From positions 1 to 44,827 of the forward strand of contig CAMCRP010000026.1 in assembly GCA_945877315.1 (NCBI GenBank): 44,827 nt of DNA, given 5' to 3'. The position numbers were made by a program, and so were the translations under genes. Numbering within the stretch: the first letter of the stretch is position 1; each line of letters starts with the position of its first letter. Shown here one piece after another: positions 31,337 to 38,697 of the stretch. The notes below the pieces were generated by a model. That model saw nothing but the letters and a program-made list of their open reading frames with translations, was not told where the DNA came from and did not search any database. Source of the stretch: an uncultured Ruminococcus sp. (GTDB taxonomy: Bacteria; Bacillota; Clostridia; Oscillospirales; Ruminococcaceae).

Positions 31337-33340
31337 TTATGCTCCTTTCATTTTTTCGTGGAATGCGGTCATTTTTTGTATGTCCGCAATCTTGACCTGA
31401 GTTATTTCCATTCCCTCGGGCTTAAGCTCGTCTGCCATAACGGGAGTAAATTTATCCGGCTTGGCGATCTGATAGCCCTCGGAATTTTGCTGTGCCCTGA
31501 GTATCTCAGCTCTTAGTGCCGATACTGCATCAAAGCTTCTGTGAGCTTCAAGCAGCTTCTTGACTTCCTTCTTGGTGCGGTTCTGCGACTGTACCAGCCT
31601 CTGAATGCTCTCTTCGTCCGCTCCAAGAAAGTCCATGTTGAGCAGGTCGCTTGCATTGGGATAACGGTAGAGGAATTTATCCGTTGCTCGATCATAAACA
31701 TTTACATATTGCAAACGGGAAGGATCGTATCGGACATAAACCTCCTCGCCAACGTGGTGCACCGTGTTTTCGTCCTTGAACCACACCTTTTTCCCGCCGA
31801 TCATAACATAAACGCCGTTCCTCTTGATCTCCTGATAGCCTGTAATTCTCATCATCAGCAGATTGAGATTTTCTGCGTCCGAGGTGCGGAATTGAATATC
31901 ACCGTTCATTACAGCCTCGTTCCATACGGCTATGCGGCTCATATTCCTATAACGCCGCTCCTTGCCGCCGTATTTCTCGGAATTATATCCCCGAACAAAT
32001 ACGGGAATTATCTCCCGAAGCTCCTCATCGGTCATTATAACGCCGTCCTTAAGGAGCTTGTTCAGGTCGTGAGGACGTTCATCGGGCTTTCCGCCGCAGT
32101 AGGTTTCCATGCTCTTGGAATAATGCTCCTTGAACGTATAGAAAAACCGCTCAATGTTTTTCGCCTTAGCGTTTCTGACCTGGGCATTTGTTACGGCTAT
32201 TTCAAGAATTGACAGTATCGTTTTGGGACGTTCTTCTTTCAGCCAGTCTTTGGTAGCCCTGTGACCTCTGCCTGCCACATCACCCGCCGTGTATTCCGAA
32301 CCATTGTCCAGATATACCGCCGCAGGCAGCCCATATCCCGAAAGTATACCCTCACGAAGCGACAGCAGCGTAGTGTCCGCCGATGGATTGTCGCAGAGAG
32401 TAGCCGCCGTGATTATTCCCGACTTAGCGTCCTCCCAAGTCGTTATGTACGGACGATGTATCCTTCCATCGTCCGACATTGTAAAGAAGTCCAAACGGTG
32501 GTTATCTCCGATCCAGCAGTCGTTCGGACGGAGATTTTCATACTGCCTTTCTGCATGATGAACAAATTCGTCCATAAACCGCTTGTCACCGTACCGTCCA
32601 CAGGCTATAACCGCCGCCGACAGCTGCCGTTTAATCTCCCTGGAAAAAGTCCTCGAGGACGGTATCTCCGCCGCAAGCTCGGGATAGTATTCCCGCACCA
32701 CCGCAACGGTCTTTCCGTAGCAGTTCTCAACGGACAGCCTGTTTTCCGTCAGCCAGTAGCTTGTAAAAATGTCAAACACCTGCTGCTGGACGCTTGACTG
32801 CCCTCTGTTCCAACCGCCACGCTTATCCACAAGACCTTCAAGGTCATTGTTAAGATAGGCATTGTACTTTCTGTACAGAATATCGGGACTTATGTCTATA
32901 TCGGGATTTTCCAGCTTCACCTTTCCGCAGAACGGTACATCTGCGTCCGTTTTGCGTTTAAATCTGCTCCTGCAAGCCTGCCATTCCTTGACCGTGTCGG
33001 TCCAGAACGCTATCTGCCTGCGTTCGTCCTCGGTAAAGCTGTCCAATGCCCTGATATTGACGGGCTTCTTCTGCTTTTTGACCTTCCCGCTGCCGTTCCC
33101 GGGGCTGTCGGGCTGTTCCTTAAGCTCAGGGAGCAGTCCCAGCTCCTTGTTCTTCTGACGATAATACTTCTCCTTCAGGTTTTCGGGGAGATTATCGATC
33201 GGTATCATGGAGCAAAGCTGATTATTCTTAGGGTGCAGCCTCTGTTCAGCTGTTATTTTCCCATTTCGGATAAGCTTGTTCACACTTTGAACGCTCGCTC
33301 CCTTTAATTCAGCCAGCTCCTTTACGGATATATAATCCAA
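31337..33340 (-). CDS. MuA-like DDE transposase
   Basis: I start at TTG 33340, seven bases after GGGGAGG, giving 667 residues, near the 663 of MuA. The N-terminus is a winged or MerR-like DNA-binding domain (YISVKELAELKGASVQSVNKLIRNG). The catalytic acids are D279 in IGDNHRLDF, D345 in YLDNGSEY and E397 in NIERFFYTFK, nearly the MuA spacing. A C-terminal barrel and helical tail follow for MuB contact. It joins phage ends to target DNA in integration and replicative transposition. Confidence 0.95.
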   Translation of the reverse strand: MDYISVKELAELKGASVQSVNKLIRNGKITAEQRLHPKNNQLCSMIPIDNLPENLKEKYYRQKNKELGLLPELKEQPDSPGNGSGKVKKQKKPVNIRALDSFTEDERRQIAFWTDTVKEWQACRSRFKRKTDADVPFCGKVKLENPDIDISPDILYRKYNAYLNNDLEGLVDKRGGWNRGQSSVQQQVFDIFTSYWLTENRLSVENCYGKTVAVVREYYPELAAEIPSSRTFSREIKRQLSAAVIACGRYGDKRFMDEFVHHAERQYENLRPNDCWIGDNHRLDFFTMSDDGRIHRPYITTWEDAKSGIITAATLCDNPSADTTLLSLREGILSGYGLPAAVYLDNGSEYTAGDVAGRGHRATKDWLKEERPKTILSILEIAVTNAQVRNAKAKNIERFFYTFKEHYSKSMETYCGGKPDERPHDLNKLLKDGVIMTDEELREIIPVFVRGYNSEKYGGKERRYRNMSRIAVWNEAVMNGDIQFRTSDAENLNLLMMRITGYQEIKRNGVYVMIGGKKVWFKDENTVHHVGEEVYVRYDPSRLQYVNVYDRATDKFLYRYPNASDLLNMDFLGADEESIQRLVQSQNRTKKEVKKLLEAHRSFDAVSALRAEILRAQQNSEGYQIAKPDKFTPVMADELKPEGMEITQVKIADIQKMTAFHEKMKGA

Positions 33341-33366
33341 AATCACACCTCCCCGAAAAATTTCAC

Positions 33367-33395
33367 TTGACAATCCGAAACATTTGTGCTAAAAT
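33367..33395 (+). promoter_or_regulatory. Possible antisense promoter before transposase
   Basis: On the plus strand TTGACA, a 17-base spacer and TAAAAT match the consensus at 11 of 12 positions. It points away from the transposase and across the 66-residue gene in antisense. It could be accidental, but its quality is as high as that of the phage's real promoters. Confidence 0.5.
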
Positions 33396-33396
33396 G

Positions 33397-33597
33397 TTAA
33401 TCAGAGCCTTTACAGGTGACCTCAACGGTCTTTAGAAACTCAGCGGTTTCAAGTATTATCGAAAGAACGGTGCTGGCGTTCTTCCGAGCCTGCTCAGGCT
33501 CTATTTTTATGTCCTCACAGGCGGACATATCGCAAATGTATGCCGCCTGCTCCAGAGCAAGAGCCAAACCTCTGCACTTGTATTCTTCCCATGTCAT
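33397..33597 (-). CDS. Early protein, 66 aa, unknown
   Basis: The helical protein (MTWEEYKCRGLALALEQAAYICD...) starts behind a strong AAAGGAGGTG site and lies between the Xre gene and the transposase, with two hairpins in its leader. No family recognised. An antisense promoter reads across it. Confidence 0.7.
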   Translation of the reverse strand: MTWEEYKCRGLALALEQAAYICDMSACEDIKIEPEQARKNASTVLSIILETAEFLKTVEVTCKGSD

Positions 33598-33622
33598 TGT
33601 ATTTTCACCTCCTTTGCTTTTT

Positions 33623-33681
33623 CAAAGACGTTTCGGAATCGAAACGCCCTTGAAAGAACAGGGGAGGTTTTCCTCTGTTCT
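33623..33681 (-). ncRNA. Two strong hairpins in early mRNA leader
   Basis: The first stem pairs CAAGGGCGTTTCG with CGAAACGTCTTTG over 13 positions with an ATTC loop; the second is an AGAACA/TGTTCT stem with an inner GAGG/CCTC stem. Neither has a U-run. They lie between the Xre and the 66-residue gene and may stabilise or process the early transcript. Confidence 0.5.
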
Positions 33682-33703
33682 GCCCGGGATATGCCCGGGG
33701 CAT

Positions 33704-33916
33704 TTATCCAGCTTTAAGCAGCTGATCTATCGAACAGTTCAGAGCCTTAGCAATAGCTTGAAGAGTTGAGACTGATGGAGAGCGAAGTCCTCGCTCAATG
33801 TAGCTCAGGTGCATAGACGTGATACCACACTTCTTCGCAAGCTCGGTCTGCATCATTTCCTTACGTTCTCTCATATAGCGGATATTCTTGCCAAGCTGAT
33901 TGTTGTATGGTTTCAT
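33704..33916 (-). CDS. Xre-family HTH regulator, Ner-like position
   Basis: ATG 33916, eight bases after AAGGAG, gives 70 residues that are almost only an HTH domain (MQTELAKKCGITSMHLSYIERGLRSPS...). It is encoded early in the transposase operon, opposite to the main repressor, which is the place of ner in Mu. Ner turns down early transcription; a similar role is likely here. Confidence 0.82.
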   Translation of the reverse strand: MKPYNNQLGKNIRYMRERKEMMQTELAKKCGITSMHLSYIERGLRSPSVSTLQAIAKALNCSIDQLLKAG

Positions 33917-33921
33917 CGGCA

Positions 33922-34263
33922 TCACTCCTTAGTTCTTCTGTGTCCTCTGCCGTAGAGATCTCCGCAGATATATTCGCTCGGATTGTTTCTTAATGCTTTC
34001 TTTGCATTTCGCAATTCATTGATTGAAGCTTTGATAACAGCATCGTGGTTGTCGTGAAAACCCAAAGAACGCACCTTTAACGGTTTCAATGCAACAACTC
34101 TGCGGCTCAGCTCCGCCAAAAGGTCACTGTCGGTCGCTTCCGAAAGAGGAAGCACGATCTCTTCATCAAAATATCCTTCGTTCTCCGCAAGCTCAGCCAG
34201 CATATCAGCAAGCTTGTTCGGCACATACCCGTACAGGGTTTTCATAAATTCTTCTCTGTTCAT
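33922..34263 (-). CDS. Early protein, 113 aa, unknown
   Basis: The helical protein (MNREEFMKTLYGYVPNKLADML...) overlaps the previous gene by four bases and ends six bases before the Xre start. No domain recognised. It is the second gene of the early operon. Confidence 0.65.
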   Translation of the reverse strand: MNREEFMKTLYGYVPNKLADMLAELAENEGYFDEEIVLPLSEATDSDLLAELSRRVVALKPLKVRSLGFHDNHDAVIKASINELRNAKKALRNNPSEYICGDLYGRGHRRTKE

Positions 34264-34628
34264 CTTAATTCCTCCAATTCTGCGGCATAATGCTCCGCCT
34301 TATTAAGCAGATCGGTGACCTGCTCATTTGTAAGACTGTCAGGCTCCTCATCATCGGAAGTGTCCCCAACAAACAGCACAGAACCATAGATCACTATCCC
34401 GTCGCTGTCATTTTCGGACATTATTGATGAAGCAACACGATTAACATCGTCAAGCGGTGCATAAGTGCAGTAATCATAGTCCACAAATGTGCAGATACCA
34501 TCACCGTGCCACACACAAACTGCTTCGGGAGCATTAATAGCTTCCGACAACTCCTTGATTGAAGTGCCTACATCAATGCTGTAAGCATTTCCGTCGGATT
34601 CGATAACAACTGCTGTTATCTTATTCAT
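34260..34628 (-). CDS. First early-operon protein, 122 aa, unknown
   Basis: The acidic protein (MNKITAVVIESDGNAYSIDVGTSIKELSEAI...) has a DUF3846-like N-terminal flavour but lacks the clear core. It is the first gene after the early promoter, with a 100-base leader and AAAGGAG site. Function unknown; first early genes often act against host functions. Confidence 0.65.
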   Translation of the reverse strand: MNKITAVVIESDGNAYSIDVGTSIKELSEAINAPEAVCVWHGDGICTFVDYDYCTYAPLDDVNRVASSIMSENDSDGIVIYGSVLFVGDTSDDEEPDSLTNEQVTDLLNKAEHYAAELEELR

Positions 34629-34711
34629 AAAATCACTCCTTTTTTATTTATAAATACGGATTGACAGCCAACCTATTAATGTGTTACAATATTCTTGGAT
34701 AACTGCGCCCC

Positions 34712-34724
34712 GTAGTTAAACTAC
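34712..34724. promoter_or_regulatory. Palindrome at early transcription start
   Basis: GTAGT-TAA-ACTAC is a perfect inverted repeat lying at the predicted start of the early transcript. It differs from the repressor operators and could bind the Ner-like protein. Confidence 0.45.
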
Positions 34725-34730
34725 ACGTTT

Positions 34731-34759
34731 ATTATAACCCATTTAAACGCACTTGTCAA
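34731..34759 (-). promoter_or_regulatory. Early promoter with operator in spacer
   Basis: On the minus strand TTGACA (34759-34754), a 17-base spacer and TATAAT (34736-34731) match the consensus fully. The spacer contains the 14-base operator AGTGCGTTTAAATG, so repressor binding would directly block polymerase. It drives the transposase operon. Confidence 0.88.
34740..34753 (-). promoter_or_regulatory. Repressor operator O1
   Basis: AGTGCGTTTAAATG on the minus strand, inside the early promoter spacer. It forms a perfect inverted pair with the copy at 34766-34779, 12 bases away. Confidence 0.75.
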
Positions 34760-34765
34760 TATATT

Positions 34766-34779
34766 AGTGCGTTTAAATG
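34766..34779 (+). promoter_or_regulatory. Repressor operator O2
   Basis: AGTGCGTTTAAATG on the plus strand, just upstream of the repressor gene. Binding here would affect the repressor promoter and cooperate with O1. Confidence 0.75.
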
Positions 34780-34819
34780 AATAATTGTCTATTTTGTATA
34801 TTTAGAGGGGTGGTTTATT

Positions 34820-35560
34820 GTGTTTTATGACAATTTGAAACAAGTTTGCGATAGCAAAAAACTAAAAATAACGCCTATAGTTGAAGAATGTGGCGGTGCA
34901 AAGGGTTCAATTTCTAACTGGAAGAAAGGTGCTGCGCCTAACAGTGATATTGTGGCAAAGTTGTCAGTGCGTTTAAACGTATCTACAGATTTTCTTATCT
35001 TTGGAGAAGAAAAAAGCCCCACAGCCGAGCAAACGGCAAAGGAGCAGCTGGCTCCCGATGAGCAGGAGCTTCTTGAAAATTACAGAAAGCTGTCAGAGCA
35101 CGATAAGGGCAAGGTGATTGGAAAAGCGGAAACCCTTGCAGAGCTTGTATCGGAGCAGCAGCTCAGAGCTCCCGTAAGCGAGCCTGCCAATACTCCCATG
35201 ATAAAGATCGCATTCATGGATATTCCCGTTTCCGCAGGCTTCGGAGAACCGCTTGACGTTGAAGTGTGTGAAAACTACATCACCGTTCCGGATACGCCAA
35301 CCAGCCGAAGAGCAGACTTTTCCGTCCGTGTTTCCGGTGACAGTATGGAACCTGAGTTCTCTGACGGAGATATTCTGCTTGTGGAAAAGACAGAGGTAAT
35401 AAGTAAGGGCGAAATAGGCATTTTTGTAGTTGACGGAAGCGGATATGTGAAAAAATACGGCAAAGACCGCCTGATCTCGCTGAATGATGATTATAAAGAC
35501 ATAGAATTGAAAAGATATAACAGCTGCTATTGCCAGGGCAGAGTTATCGGAAAATTATAA
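34820..35560 (+). CDS. Prophage repressor, HTH plus S24/LexA peptidase
   Basis: The 246-residue protein starts at GTG behind GAGGGGTGG. Residues about 5-65 form an HTH domain (KITPIVEECGGAKGSISNWKKG). The C-terminal S24 domain has the Ser nucleophile in VSGDSMEP and the general-base Lys in YVKKYG; the Ala-Gly cleavage site is probably SAGFGE. RecA-stimulated self-cleavage should induce the prophage after DNA damage, unlike Mu's own Clp-controlled repressor. It is divergent from the early operon and its gene contains a third operator copy. Confidence 0.93.
   Translation: MFYDNLKQVCDSKKLKITPIVEECGGAKGSISNWKKGAAPNSDIVAKLSVRLNVSTDFLIFGEEKSPTAEQTAKEQLAPDEQELLENYRKLSEHDKGKVIGKAETLAELVSEQQLRAPVSEPANTPMIKIAFMDIPVSAGFGEPLDVEVCENYITVPDTPTSRRADFSVRVSGDSMEPEFSDGDILLVEKTEVISKGEIGIFVVDGSGYVKKYGKDRLISLNDDYKDIELKRYNSCYCQGRVIGKL
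34966..34979 (+). promoter_or_regulatory. Operator O3 inside repressor gene
   Basis: AGTGCGTTTAAACG shares 13 of 14 bases with O1 and O2 and begins exactly 200 bp after O2. It lies within the repressor reading frame and could serve as a roadblock or loop anchor. Confidence 0.65.
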
Positions 35561-35572
35561 GGAGTGATCTGT

Positions 35573-36619
35573 ATGCCATATCTAGCCGACAGCGACGCTG
35601 ATATGACTATTGTTATTCTAGCAGCGGCATTGTTTATTGGTGCTGCCGTATTCGGTATTCTGATACTCATTATGAGGAGTATTCCCTATAAGAAATCATC
35701 AAAAATAAGCAAGCTTGCAAAGCATTTTAAAATAGCTTTAGAATGGAAACAAATCAAATATTCCATATCGGAGAAAAAAGGAAGCGTCCAAACAGCCGAC
35801 AGTACGGTTCCGGGATACAGTATTTCATATAATCCCGGAAAAGAATATGCCCTGAATAATGATACCGGAGAAATAAGCGAAGAAAAAGACAGGGAAAGCT
35901 CGGATAACGACATAGTCAAAAGCTTTTCCTTGCATCTGCTGTTAGACAAGCTTAATCTTATTCTGTACTGTATTATCTTGATAGTAGCCGTTATTTCTCT
36001 TTTTTTCAGTCCTTCTGACAGCGTTATAATAGTATTTTTATCACTAATGATAGTTCTGCCTTTCCCGGCTGCACTTTTTCATATACTAAGCCCTGTGTTT
36101 CTGGACTATGCCGCCGATCAGGGCACTCTTGACAATTATAAAACTTTCAGTAATGCTCTTATAAAAACGACAGACTGTGCAATAGTACGAGAAAAGACTA
36201 AAGCGGGACTTACTACAATAACAGTTCAGAATAAACCATTTCTTTGGCTAAAAACAAACGCCGATATATTTGTTGTTAAAGCAGCAACTTGTAAGGTGAT
36301 TTTTCTCCCGGATAAAGCATATGTAATCAAAAAAGGCAAGGTATCTGCATATGATTACAGCGATATTTCTATTTCCCTAGGTAAGACCAAAATCACGGAA
36401 TATGGGCTGACATATCTTGATGAAACCATTATAGGCAAGGAGTGGAAATATCAAACAGCATCAGGTCAGCCAGACAGAAGGTATAAGGATAATCCCTGTT
36501 ATAATGTGTGCCTATGCGGTGAAGTAAAGATCCGGATCGCCGCAGAGCATGAATTAACTATAATTGTTTCTAAGGAGAAGAACATCGACGAAATCATTCC
36601 CGAGGATAGTAGTATTTAA
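35573..36619 (+). CDS. Repressor-linked membrane protein, unknown
   Basis: From ATG 35573 (eight bases after AAGGAG, itself just past the repressor stop) the 348-residue protein has an N-terminal membrane helix (about 9-33), a basic cytoplasmic stretch, two to three more hydrophobic segments at about 120-180 and a soluble C-terminal domain of some 160 residues. It is cotranscribed with the repressor and so expressed in the lysogen. That is the usual place for a phage-exclusion or host-benefit gene. No family recognised. Confidence 0.75.
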   Translation: MPYLADSDADMTIVILAAALFIGAAVFGILILIMRSIPYKKSSKISKLAKHFKIALEWKQIKYSISEKKGSVQTADSTVPGYSISYNPGKEYALNNDTGEISEEKDRESSDNDIVKSFSLHLLLDKLNLILYCIILIVAVISLFFSPSDSVIIVFLSLMIVLPFPAALFHILSPVFLDYAADQGTLDNYKTFSNALIKTTDCAIVREKTKAGLTTITVQNKPFLWLKTNADIFVVKAATCKVIFLPDKAYVIKKGKVSAYDYSDISISLGKTKITEYGLTYLDETIIGKEWKYQTASGQPDRRYKDNPCYNVCLCGEVKIRIAAEHELTIIVSKEKNIDEIIPEDSSI

Positions 36620-36643
36620 TAAGTTCAATTCTCTCTAAAAGCT

Positions 36644-36673
36644 GCCTTGAAACTAGTTTCAAGGTTTCAAGGC
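36644..36673 (+). terminator. Possible terminator hairpin after membrane protein gene
   Basis: GCCTTGAAAC and GTTTCAAGGC form a perfect 10-bp stem 25 bases after the stop of the repressor operon. There is no long T-run, so termination may be weak. Confidence 0.45.
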
Positions 36674-36697
36674 AAAAGTTTCAAGGTTTCAAGGCAA
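36656..36697. repeat. Tandem 20-bp direct repeat
   Basis: GTTTCAAGGTTTCAAGGCAA occurs twice, two bases apart (22-bp period), each copy with two TTTCAAGG units. Two helical turns apart, they could bind a protein such as the transposase on one DNA face. Confidence 0.7.
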
Positions 36698-36848
36698 GCA
36701 TCAATAATTGCAACCGCTATTATATTACCCGCTCAAAGTCTTACGTTATAACAGCAAGATTAATTATAATCCCTATTTTGCGTAATTCTAAGGCTTTTAT
36801 AAATAAAATCAAAAGCTATTATAACGCCCTTAAAAGGCTAACGCAACG

Positions 36849-36900
36849 AAAGCGGCAGTTTTCAACGAAGTCACAAAAAATCGTTGAAAACTGCCGCTTT
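36849..36900. repeat. 20-bp perfect inverted repeat / bidirectional terminator
   Basis: AAAGCGGCAGTTTTCAACGA and its exact reverse complement are 12 bases apart. The stem could terminate transcription from either side of the phage end. A transposase site is also possible. Confidence 0.65.
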
Positions 36901-37112
36901 CACTTTGACACCATATTTTACCAATTAATCATCGTCAAGCTTTTTTAAATCAAAATAACCCCAATTCTACGTACTTTTCAGCCCATTTAAACCTTTTTCA
37001 CACCCATTAAACCTTTTTACCTTTTTTCTTACTATACGTGTCAAATTACAGGAAAAATTCCACTTTCCACTTTCCACTTTTCACATTTATAGAAGCTTTT
37101 CACTTTTAAATG

Positions 37113-38621
37113 TCATTCCGTGAGTATACTAAGGTTGATCTCAAACTCCGATTCAAGGGCACTCTTTTTGCCCGCTTCGTTCTTGTACTTGGCAACGCCC
37201 GCAGTCGCCTTGTTAAGCTGCTGCAAAGTACCCGCTCCGCCGACGCAGCCGCCGGGACACGCCATTCCCTCCAGCAGATAACCGTTATATTTGCCCGCTT
37301 TCGCCAGCATAAGCAGCTTCTTGCACTCGGTCAGACCCTGTGCAGAGGCTATTTTTATTTCCCTGTCGGGCTCCATTTCCTTGATGGCATCGGCAACAGC
37401 CTGCGCAACTCCGCCCGATACGGCAAAGCCTCGTCCCGCAGCCGTTCCCTTGTCAAGGGGCGTATCATCGGGAAGATCGGCAAAGTTTACTTCCTTTGCT
37501 TCAAACATTCCCATAAGCTCCTCAAAGGTCAGCACGAAATCCACGTCACTGCGGACAGTTCTTCTGCTTGCTTCAAGCTTTTTTGCCGCACAAGGTCCTA
37601 TAAACGCTATCCGACAGCCGGGACGTTCCTTTTTGATAAGTCTTGCGGTAAGAACCATAGGCGTCAGTGCCATTGATATGTAGGGTGCTAAGTCGGGGAA
37701 CAGCTTCTTCGCCATTACCGACCATGAGGGACAGCAGGAAGTCGCCATAAACGGCTGATGCTCGGGCACTTCCCTGATAAAATCCCTTGCTTCCTCAATG
37801 GTGCAAAGGTCTGCACCGATAGCCACCTCCACCACATCGGAAAAGCCCAGTATCTTCATAGCCGCCGTAAGCCGTCCCGGAGTAGCATCGGGACCGAACT
37901 GTCCCACAAAGGCGGGAGCAACGATAGCAACAACGTTATCCCCACGCTTTATGGAATGGATAAGCTGGAATATCTGACCCTTATCGGAAATTGCGCCGAA
38001 GGGACAGTTTACAAGGCACATTCCGCAGGAAACGCACTTGTCCTGATCTATCTGCGCTCTGCCGTTTTCGTCGCTGCTTATAGCGTCCATACCACAGGCA
38101 GCTGCGCAGGGACGGGTCATTTTGATAATGGAACCGTAGGGGCAAACGTCCTTGCAGCGTCCGCATTTTATACATTTATCCCGGTCGATGACGGATTTAC
38201 CGTTTTTCACGGTAATTGCACCCTTGGGACACACTTCCTTACAGGGTCCCGCAAAGCAGCCCTGACAGCAGTCAGTAACATGATAATGGGTTTCGGGACA
38301 GCCGTGGCAGGCAAATTTAATAATATTTACCAGCGGCGGGTCGTAACATTTCTCGGCAATTGCGCTGTCATTAACGCCGTCGGATACCATTGAATACTTG
38401 TCGATAGTACGAAGCGGCAGTCCCATAGCAAGCCTTATCCGCTCACCCGCAATGGCTCTTTCCAGAAAGATCGTGTCACGATACTCCTGACCGTCCCCGG
38501 GGTATATCTTGTAAGGCAGCTCGTCAACACGGGAATAGTCCCCGCCCTCATAAGCCAGCCTTGCGACCTCTGTAAACACCTTTCGTCTGATGTCGATAAC
38601 GGGAGAATAGATTTCTTTCAT
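37113..38621 (-). CDS. [FeFe] hydrogenase, group-B-like, monomeric
   Basis: The 502-residue protein has an N-terminal region with several 4Fe-4S motifs (for example CIKCGRCKDVCP and CVSCGMCLVNCP) and the H-cluster domain with TSCCPSW, IGPCAAKKLE and EGMACPGGCVGGAG. The IGPC and GGAG variants are those I associate with group B rather than group A (MPC, GGG) enzymes. It should make or use hydrogen with ferredoxin. It is the first host gene next to the prophage. Confidence 0.9.
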   Translation of the reverse strand: MKEIYSPVIDIRRKVFTEVARLAYEGGDYSRVDELPYKIYPGDGQEYRDTIFLERAIAGERIRLAMGLPLRTIDKYSMVSDGVNDSAIAEKCYDPPLVNIIKFACHGCPETHYHVTDCCQGCFAGPCKEVCPKGAITVKNGKSVIDRDKCIKCGRCKDVCPYGSIIKMTRPCAAACGMDAISSDENGRAQIDQDKCVSCGMCLVNCPFGAISDKGQIFQLIHSIKRGDNVVAIVAPAFVGQFGPDATPGRLTAAMKILGFSDVVEVAIGADLCTIEEARDFIREVPEHQPFMATSCCPSWSVMAKKLFPDLAPYISMALTPMVLTARLIKKERPGCRIAFIGPCAAKKLEASRRTVRSDVDFVLTFEELMGMFEAKEVNFADLPDDTPLDKGTAAGRGFAVSGGVAQAVADAIKEMEPDREIKIASAQGLTECKKLLMLAKAGKYNGYLLEGMACPGGCVGGAGTLQQLNKATAGVAKYKNEAGKKSALESEFEINLSILTE

Positions 38622-38697
38622 AAAAACACGCCCTTAGGAAATTTTGGGAAGATGTCACTCGCTCAACCGTAAAACAGCAATGTCGGTCATTCTGTGA

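Larger units (their letters stand above)
1..37050 (-). mobile_element. Mu-like transposable prophage (partial; one end outside window)
   Basis: The gene order follows phage Mu: repressor, Xre/Ner-like protein, MuA-like transposase, MuB-like ATPase, many small early genes, gp16-like protein, Mor activator, then gp25/gp26/gp27-like genes, terminase, portal, MuF, scaffold, capsid, tail, lysis and a DNA methylase. The right boundary is placed at 37050, where the minus strand starts TGTA and host repeat DNA begins; this point is inferred. The other end lies left of position 1. The tail genes lack a sheath protein and include a 1537-residue tape measure, so the particle is probably a siphovirus. 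Confidence 0.85.
36620..37050. other. Phage terminal region with clustered repeats
   Basis: No gene is seen. It holds a 22-bp-period repeat, three TATAA(T/C)AGC elements (36716-36724, 36744-36755, 36815-36826), a 20-bp perfect inverted repeat, two opposed TTTGACAC elements (36904-36911, 37038-37045) and a pair of CCCATT(T)AAACCTTTTT repeats. Clusters like this are expected for transposase binding sites at a Mu-type end. Confidence 0.55.

Noticed and set aside
36656-36697. CRISPR-like array
   Set aside because: Only two repeats with a two-base gap and no spacer variation; it is a tandem repeat at the phage end.
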